The notes under the pieces were generated by a model that saw only the letters and a program-made list of their open reading frames with translations, was not told the origin of the DNA and searched no databases. Below are positions 59,419-64,000 of a DNA stretch of 64,000 bases, in pieces (position 1 is the first letter of the stretch; each line of letters begins with the position of its first letter). A program made the position numbers and the translations under genes. This DNA is from JBFMFR01 sp040752025 (lineage in GTDB: Bacteria > Chloroflexota > Anaerolineae > Anaerolineales > UBA4823), in the NCBI GenBank assembly GCA_040752025.1, contig JBFMFR010000006.1, positions 62,001 through 126,000 on the forward strand. The letters are read 5' to 3'.

Positions 59419-60342
59419 ATGAAAGACTTTCTCGCAATCGCCGATTACACACCTGATCAAATCCAGGACCTGCTCGATGTAGCCGTTCGCCTGAAGAGCC
59501 AGTTTCAGTCAGGCGGCAACCCTCCCCTGTTCAAAGGCAAGGTTCTGGCAATGATCTTTCAAAAACCCAGCTTGCGCACGCGCGTCTCTTTTGACATGGC
59601 CATGCGCCACATGGGCGGCGATGCACTTTATCTTTCACCCGCTGAAATTGGCCTGGGCAAGCGCGAATCTATCGCCGATGTTGCCCGGGTTATGGCAGGA
59701 TATGTGGACGCTATCATGGCGCGTGTATTTGAGCATGAGCATGTTCTGGAACTTGCTCGTTGGAGCAGCGTTCCGATTATCAATGGATTGAGCGACTATA
59801 ACCATCCATGCCAGGGTATGGCCGATGCGCTGACGATCTATGAAGAATTCGGCAGCCTGAAAGATCTAAACGTCACTTTTATTGGCGATGGCAACAATGT
59901 GGCTTTATCTCTTATGCATGCCTGCACCAAGCTCGGTGCCCACTTTACCCTGGCCAGTCCCGAGGGCTATGATCTAAATCCTCAGGCAGTCGAACTGGCT
60001 CGCCAGTTTGCCGCCGGCAGTGGCAGTAAAATCCGCTTGCTGCGCGACCCTCATGAAGCGGTCAAAGGCGCGCAGGTGATTTACACCGATACCTGGACAA
60101 GCATGGGCCAGGAAGAAGAAGCCCGCATCCGCGAGCAGGTTTTCCCGCCCTACCAGGTGAACACTTCCCTGGTTGCCGAGGCTGATCCCAGGGTCATTGT
60201 GATGCACTGCCTGCCAGCCCATCGCAATCACGAAATCACCGATGAAGTGGCTGACGGACCGCACTCTCGCCTCTTTCCCCAGGCACATAACCGCCTGCAT
60301 GCCCAAAAAGCCATCCTGGCCCGTTTGTTTGGTGTCGCATAA
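59419..60342 (+). CDS. argF: Ornithine carbamoyltransferase
   Basis: The enzyme links carbamoyl phosphate and ornithine to citrulline, or runs in reverse in arginine fermentation. The 307-residue product has the carbamoyl-phosphate motif KPSLRTRVSFDMA (S51-R55), the ornithine/citrulline loop GLSDYNHPCQGMADALTIYE and the catalytic HCLPAHR. It is followed after 20 bases by ornithine aminotransferase and later by alanine dehydrogenase and a CoA-transferase, which suggests a catabolic setting, though sequence alone cannot fix direction. Confidence 0.93.
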   Translation: MKDFLAIADYTPDQIQDLLDVAVRLKSQFQSGGNPPLFKGKVLAMIFQKPSLRTRVSFDMAMRHMGGDALYLSPAEIGLGKRESIADVARVMAGYVDAIMARVFEHEHVLELARWSSVPIINGLSDYNHPCQGMADALTIYEEFGSLKDLNVTFIGDGNNVALSLMHACTKLGAHFTLASPEGYDLNPQAVELARQFAAGSGSKIRLLRDPHEAVKGAQVIYTDTWTSMGQEEEARIREQVFPPYQVNTSLVAEADPRVIVMHCLPAHRNHEITDEVADGPHSRLFPQAHNRLHAQKAILARLFGVA

Positions 60343-60362
60343 ACCATTCTCAAAAGGAAAAT

Positions 60363-61565
60363 ATGGATACCAAAGCATACGTCGAACTGGAAGAACAATA
60401 CGGGGCCCACAACTACCATCCTCTCGATGTGGTTATCACCCGCGGCGAAGGCGTTTGGGTCTACGATGTGGATGGCAAGCGCTACCTGGATTGCCTGAGC
60501 GCCTATTCAGCCCTCAATCAAGGTCACGTACACCCTCGCATCCTGGATGCCCTGGTTTCCCAGGCCAAGCAGGTTACCTTAACCTCACGCGCCTTCCGTA
60601 ACGATCAACTTCCCCTGTTCTATAAAGAATTGAGCGAGATGACCGGTTACGAAATGGCGCTACCGATGAACAGCGGCGCTGAAGCGGTCAGCACTGCTAT
60701 CAAATTAGCCCGCAAGTGGGCATACCAGGTCAAAGGCATTCCGCGCCACCAGGCTGAGATCATCGTTTTCCAAAACAATTTCCACGGACGCACAATTACG
60801 ATTATTTCCTTCTCATCGGAACCTGCCTATCGCAACGATTTTGGGCCCTTTACGCCTGGTTTCACCGTCGTTCCTTACGGCGATTTCAACGCGCTTGAAG
60901 CAGCCATCACTCCGAATACCGCGGCTATCATGCTTGAGCCTATCCAGGGTGAAGCCGGAGTGATCATCCCTCCAAAGGGTTTCCTGAAGCATGTACGACG
61001 CATATGTGATCAGCACAATTTGCTGATGATCGCAGATGAAATCCAGACCGGGTTAGGACGCACGGGCAAGCTCTTCGCATGCGACCACGAGGATGTTCGC
61101 GCCGATATAATGGTAATTGGAAAAGCGCTCTCCGGCGGCTTTTATCCGGTTTCGGCCACCCTGGCTGACCAGCCGATCATGGGCCTGTTCCAGCCTGGCG
61201 ATCATGGTTCAACTTTCGGAGGCAATCCGTTGGGAGCAGCAGTTGCCCGAGCTGCATTGAGCGTAATCCGCGATGAACACCTGGCTGAGAATGCGGCTGA
61301 AATAGGCGAATACTTGATGGAGCAACTTGCCGAGGTGCCCAGCCCGCATGTTCAAGAAGTGCGCGGCAAGGGTCTGCTGATTGGCGTGGAGCTCAAGGAC
61401 CAGGCCGGAGGGGCGCGCCGCTTCTGCGAGGCGTTGCAAAAGCGCGGCATCCTGGCTAAAGAAACCCATCAAAATGTGATCCGTTTTGCACCGCCACTGG
61501 TTATTGATCGCCAATCCATCGATTGGGCCTTGCCCCATATCCGTCAAGTTCTGACCAGGCCCTGA
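60363..61565 (+). CDS. rocD: Ornithine aminotransferase
   Basis: A PLP enzyme of class III that transfers the delta-amino group of ornithine to 2-oxoglutarate, giving glutamate semialdehyde. The 400-residue product has the family start (YVELEEQYGAHNYHPLDVVI), NSGAEAVSTAIKLARKWAYQ, the PLP aspartate in MIADEIQTGLGRTGKLFACD, and the Schiff-base lysine in MVIGKALSGGFYPVSATLAD. GSTFGGNPLGAAVARAAL closes the active site. It lies between argF and ald in one run. Confidence 0.93.
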   Translation: MDTKAYVELEEQYGAHNYHPLDVVITRGEGVWVYDVDGKRYLDCLSAYSALNQGHVHPRILDALVSQAKQVTLTSRAFRNDQLPLFYKELSEMTGYEMALPMNSGAEAVSTAIKLARKWAYQVKGIPRHQAEIIVFQNNFHGRTITIISFSSEPAYRNDFGPFTPGFTVVPYGDFNALEAAITPNTAAIMLEPIQGEAGVIIPPKGFLKHVRRICDQHNLLMIADEIQTGLGRTGKLFACDHEDVRADIMVIGKALSGGFYPVSATLADQPIMGLFQPGDHGSTFGGNPLGAAVARAALSVIRDEHLAENAAEIGEYLMEQLAEVPSPHVQEVRGKGLLIGVELKDQAGGARRFCEALQKRGILAKETHQNVIRFAPPLVIDRQSIDWALPHIRQVLTRP

Positions 61566-61610
61566 CCACAAAACGAAATATTTGGAAACGAATGAGCTAA
61601 GGAGAAAATT

Positions 61611-62702
61611 ATGTATATTGGGGTTCCAAAAGAGCGGCGGTTATTCGAGTATCGCGTCGGTATGACCCCTACAGGGGTGAAAATGCTCACCCAGAATGGT
61701 CATACCTGTTACGTTGAACATGATGCCGGGCTGGGAGCGGGTTTCAGCGATTTAGAATATGAACAAGCCGGTGCACGGATTGCGTACTCCCCCCACGAAG
61801 TTTTCGGTCGCGCCGACCTGCTGCTGAAGGTCGCCCGTCCTATACTGGAGGAAATCGAGTGGCTGCGCCCAGAAACGACATTAGCCGGCTTGCTGCACCT
61901 GGGTTCAGCCCGCCACGACAAAATCGAAGCGCTGCTAAAGAATCAGGTTACCGCGATTGCTTACGAACAGATTACATTGCCCAATGGTCAGGTGCCTGTA
62001 CGCCGCCCTCTGAGTGAAATTGGCGGCGCCCTGGCTGCCCAGATCGCTGCTCGCCTGTTGGAAAATAACACTGGCGGGAAAGGCATTCTTCTCGGAGGCG
62101 TTCCGGGTGTTCCGCCCGCCGAAGTTGTGATTATCGGTGCCGGGGTATGTGGAGCATACGCTACTCGTGCTTTCTTGGGCATGGATGCACACGTTACCGT
62201 GATCGATGTCAATTTGGATGCCCTACAGACCATCCATAGCCGCTTCCCTGGTATTGTCACCATGATCTCGAACCCAGTCAACATCGCCCGCGCCTGCGCC
62301 TTTGCCGATGTGGTGGTAGGTGCGGTACTGCTCCCTGGTGAACATCCGCCTATCGTCGTCACCCGCGAGATGGTTCAGAATATGAAGCCGCGCTCCATTC
62401 TCATGGATCTTAGCATCGATGAAGGCGGCTGCATGGAAACCTCCCGCCCCACTACACACGAAAAGCCCACCTTCATCGATGAGGGCGTTATCCACTACTG
62501 TGTCCCGAACATGCCAAGTGCTGTAGCGCGCACAGCAACGTATGCTTACCTGAACGCCGCCTTCCCTTACATCATGGAAATCGCTAACAAAGGCGTAGAC
62601 AAGGCCATTACAGATAATCCTGCCATTGAACACGCCATCAGCACCTACAAGGGCGAGGTACGCCACATTTCCAGCCTCTCCCCCCTGGCGCAACCGGAGT
62701 GA
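61611..62702 (+). CDS. ald: Alanine dehydrogenase
   Basis: NAD-dependent oxidative deamination of alanine to pyruvate and ammonia, or the reverse. The 363-residue product starts with YIGVPKERRLFEYRVGMTP and contains the substrate lysine region LLKVARPILEEIEWL, LLHLGSARHDKIEALL (catalytic His) and the NAD motif GAGVCGAYATRAFLGMDA. SIDEGGCMETSRPTTHEKP and YCVPNMPSAVARTATYAYLN are family markers. AAGGAGA precedes the ATG. It is followed after 3 bases by the CoA-transferase. Confidence 0.92.
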   Translation: MYIGVPKERRLFEYRVGMTPTGVKMLTQNGHTCYVEHDAGLGAGFSDLEYEQAGARIAYSPHEVFGRADLLLKVARPILEEIEWLRPETTLAGLLHLGSARHDKIEALLKNQVTAIAYEQITLPNGQVPVRRPLSEIGGALAAQIAARLLENNTGGKGILLGGVPGVPPAEVVIIGAGVCGAYATRAFLGMDAHVTVIDVNLDALQTIHSRFPGIVTMISNPVNIARACAFADVVVGAVLLPGEHPPIVVTREMVQNMKPRSILMDLSIDEGGCMETSRPTTHEKPTFIDEGVIHYCVPNMPSAVARTATYAYLNAAFPYIMEIANKGVDKAITDNPAIEHAISTYKGEVRHISSLSPLAQPE

Positions 62703-62705
62703 GAA

Positions 62706-64000
62706 ATGGATATCAGCGAACGTTATAAATCTCGCGTCATAACTGCCGAAGAAGCGGTACGCAACATTAAATCAGGCCAGCGCATATTCCTTACCGGAAA
62801 CTGCTCTGTACCTCAAACTACGCTTAATGCCCTGGTCGATTACGCTCCACAACTACAGGATGTAGAAATCTGTCAGGCCCTGACCATCGGCCCGGCTGAC
62901 TACGTGGCACCGGAAATGCAGGGGCATTTACACGTCAACACCATGTTCGTCAGCGCCAATGTACGCAAGGCTGTCAACGATGGGCGCGCCGATTTCACTC
63001 CCGTGCTGCTTTCTGAGTTCACTTTGCTCTTCAAGAATCGCATCCTGCCCATCGATGTTGCCTTAATTCATGTTTCGCCCCCTGATGAGCACGGCTTTTG
63101 CAGCTATGGCATTGAGGTCGGCCTCACCAAATCTCCTGCAGAGTCAGCTCGTATCATCATCGCTGAAGTGAATCAACAAATGCCTCGCTGCCTGGGAGAT
63201 TCATTCATCCACGTCAGCCGGCTAAATTACATTGTACCCGTTGATTATGAACTACCCACCTTGATAATGAGTGAAGAGGGGCCCAATGAGATCATCGATC
63301 GCATCGCTCGCCACATCATCGATCTGATACCCGATGGCGCCACCATGCAAATGGGCATCGGTGCCATTCCCGATGCTGTGTTGAACTATTTATATGACAA
63401 AAAAGATCTCGGCGTGCACACAGAACTTTTCTCGGACGGCGTGATCGATCTCTTCGAAGCCGGCGTGCTCACTGGAGCACGCAAAAGCATTCACCCTGGC
63501 AAAATGATCGCTGGCTTTATCCTTGGCAGCAAAAGGTTATACCAATGGGTGGACGATAACCCTCTGATTGAACTGCATCCTACCGAATACGTAAATGACC
63601 CCTTCGTCATTGCCCAGAACGACCGCCAGGTGGCCATCAATTCTGCTATCGAAGTGGACCTGACCGGCCAGGTTTGCGCCGATAGCATCGGCCCCAAGAT
63701 CTACAGTGGTGTGGGTGGGCAGTTGGATTTCGTCTACGGCGCTTCACGCTCGAAAGATGGTGTGCCAATAATCGCCCTACCATCGACGACCACTTTGCGC
63801 AATGGCGAAACCATCAGTCGCATCGTCCACATGCTCAAACCGGGCGCCGGCGTGGTCACTACACGCAATCACGTGCGCTACATCGTCACCGAATACGGCG
63901 TGGCTGACCTGTATGGGAAAACCATTCGCCAACGGGCCAAGGCATTGATTGCGATTGCACATCCTCAATTCCGCGAGGAGTTGACGCGCAAAGCGAAAGA
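62706..64000 (+). CDS. Acetyl-CoA hydrolase/4-hydroxybutyrate CoA-transferase family (partial at 3' end)
   Basis: The reading frame from the ATG at 62706 stays open to the window edge, giving 431 residues, close to the usual family length of 430-440. Signatures are VRNIKSGQRIFLTGNCSVPQ, IHVSPPDEHGFCSYGIEVGL, QMGIGAIPDAVLNYL, the catalytic glutamate in INSAIEVDLTGQVCADSIG, and YSGVGGQLDFVYGASRSKDG followed by IIALPST. Such enzymes exchange CoA between acyl-CoA and acetate, 4-hydroxybutyrate or butyrate. Substrate cannot be fixed. The location 3 bases after ald suggests a shared operon with argF-rocD-ald for amino acid fermentation. Confidence 0.9.
   Translation, partial: MDISERYKSRVITAEEAVRNIKSGQRIFLTGNCSVPQTTLNALVDYAPQLQDVEICQALTIGPADYVAPEMQGHLHVNTMFVSANVRKAVNDGRADFTPVLLSEFTLLFKNRILPIDVALIHVSPPDEHGFCSYGIEVGLTKSPAESARIIIAEVNQQMPRCLGDSFIHVSRLNYIVPVDYELPTLIMSEEGPNEIIDRIARHIIDLIPDGATMQMGIGAIPDAVLNYLYDKKDLGVHTELFSDGVIDLFEAGVLTGARKSIHPGKMIAGFILGSKRLYQWVDDNPLIELHPTEYVNDPFVIAQNDRQVAINSAIEVDLTGQVCADSIGPKIYSGVGGQLDFVYGASRSKDGVPIIALPSTTTLRNGETISRIVHMLKPGAGVVTTRNHVRYIVTEYGVADLYGKTIRQRAKALIAIAHPQFREELTRKAK

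Noticed and set aside
1..64000. Mobile elements, prophage, toxin-antitoxin or defence island
   Set aside because: No transposase, integrase, phage or toxin families were recognised, and composition looks even across the window.

Overview
The window looks like ordinary chromosome from an anaerobic or facultative member of the Chloroflexota, most likely class Anaerolineae. That assignment is inference. It rests on the Thr/Pro-rich spacers behind lipoprotein signals, the Agl23-type membrane glycosyltransferase carrying NHL repeats, the SufR-type regulator divergent from a suf operon, and the absence of outer-membrane or LPS genes. The GC content is moderate to high and genes are tightly packed. 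Stop and start codons often share bases (ATGA, TTGA or TGATG) at operon junctions. I saw no phage, transposon, insertion sequence or CRISPR array.

Layout. 1-5.1 kb: Fe-S assembly, with sufC-sufB-sufD on the minus strand and, divergently, a SufR-like regulator and a DUF59 (SufT-like) protein. The shared 287-bp spacer holds three near-consensus promoters. 5.1-10.8 kb: cell-wall enzymes (amidase and L,D-transpeptidase), a LURP-one-related protein, DegV, a C-terminally short GH3-family protein and a small membrane protein. 10.8-20.3 kb: a minus-strand six-gene run. Four of its genes form a DNA-end-processing set: RecJ, a Cas4/AddB-like Fe-S nuclease, a UvrD-like helicase and an AddB-like P-loop protein. 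I read this as a split AddAB. 20.4-29.2 kb: azlCD, then an oligopeptide ABC transporter with two tandem binding lipoproteins, two permeases and two ATPases, with strong hairpins between the cistrons.

29.2-35.6 kb (minus): a membrane phosphodiesterase, EttA, a five-haem lipoprotein, a DUF364 protein and an SCP2-like protein. A tRNA-Leu(GAG) follows. 36-39 kb: plsX-fabF and a NERD-like membrane protein. 39-43.9 kb: an SPFH protein fused to an excisionase-type HTH, a partner protein, an aldolase-like enzyme, a Nudix hydrolase, a pentapeptide-repeat protein and a small membrane protein. 43.9-50.7 kb (minus): scpB, rluB, a truncated CASTOR/POLLUX channel remnant, an ECF sigma factor with a probable anti-sigma factor, and the Agl23-NHL protein. 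50.8-58.1 kb: lipoproteins, a sugar-nucleotide epimerase, GtrA, a ChlI-like AAA ATPase, a TPR protein, a UroD-like protein and RsmD. 58.2-64 kb: a cNMP-domain histidine kinase, then argF, rocD, ald and a CoA-transferase that runs off the end. This last set fits ornithine/alanine breakdown with CoA-linked energy conservation.

Most genes are housekeeping or known families. The parts most worth checking are the split AddAB-like operon, the SPFH-HTH fusion, the suf promoter stack, the channel remnant behind rluB, and the recurring GGGTATAAT promoter box. All calls come from reading the sequence; no database search was run.
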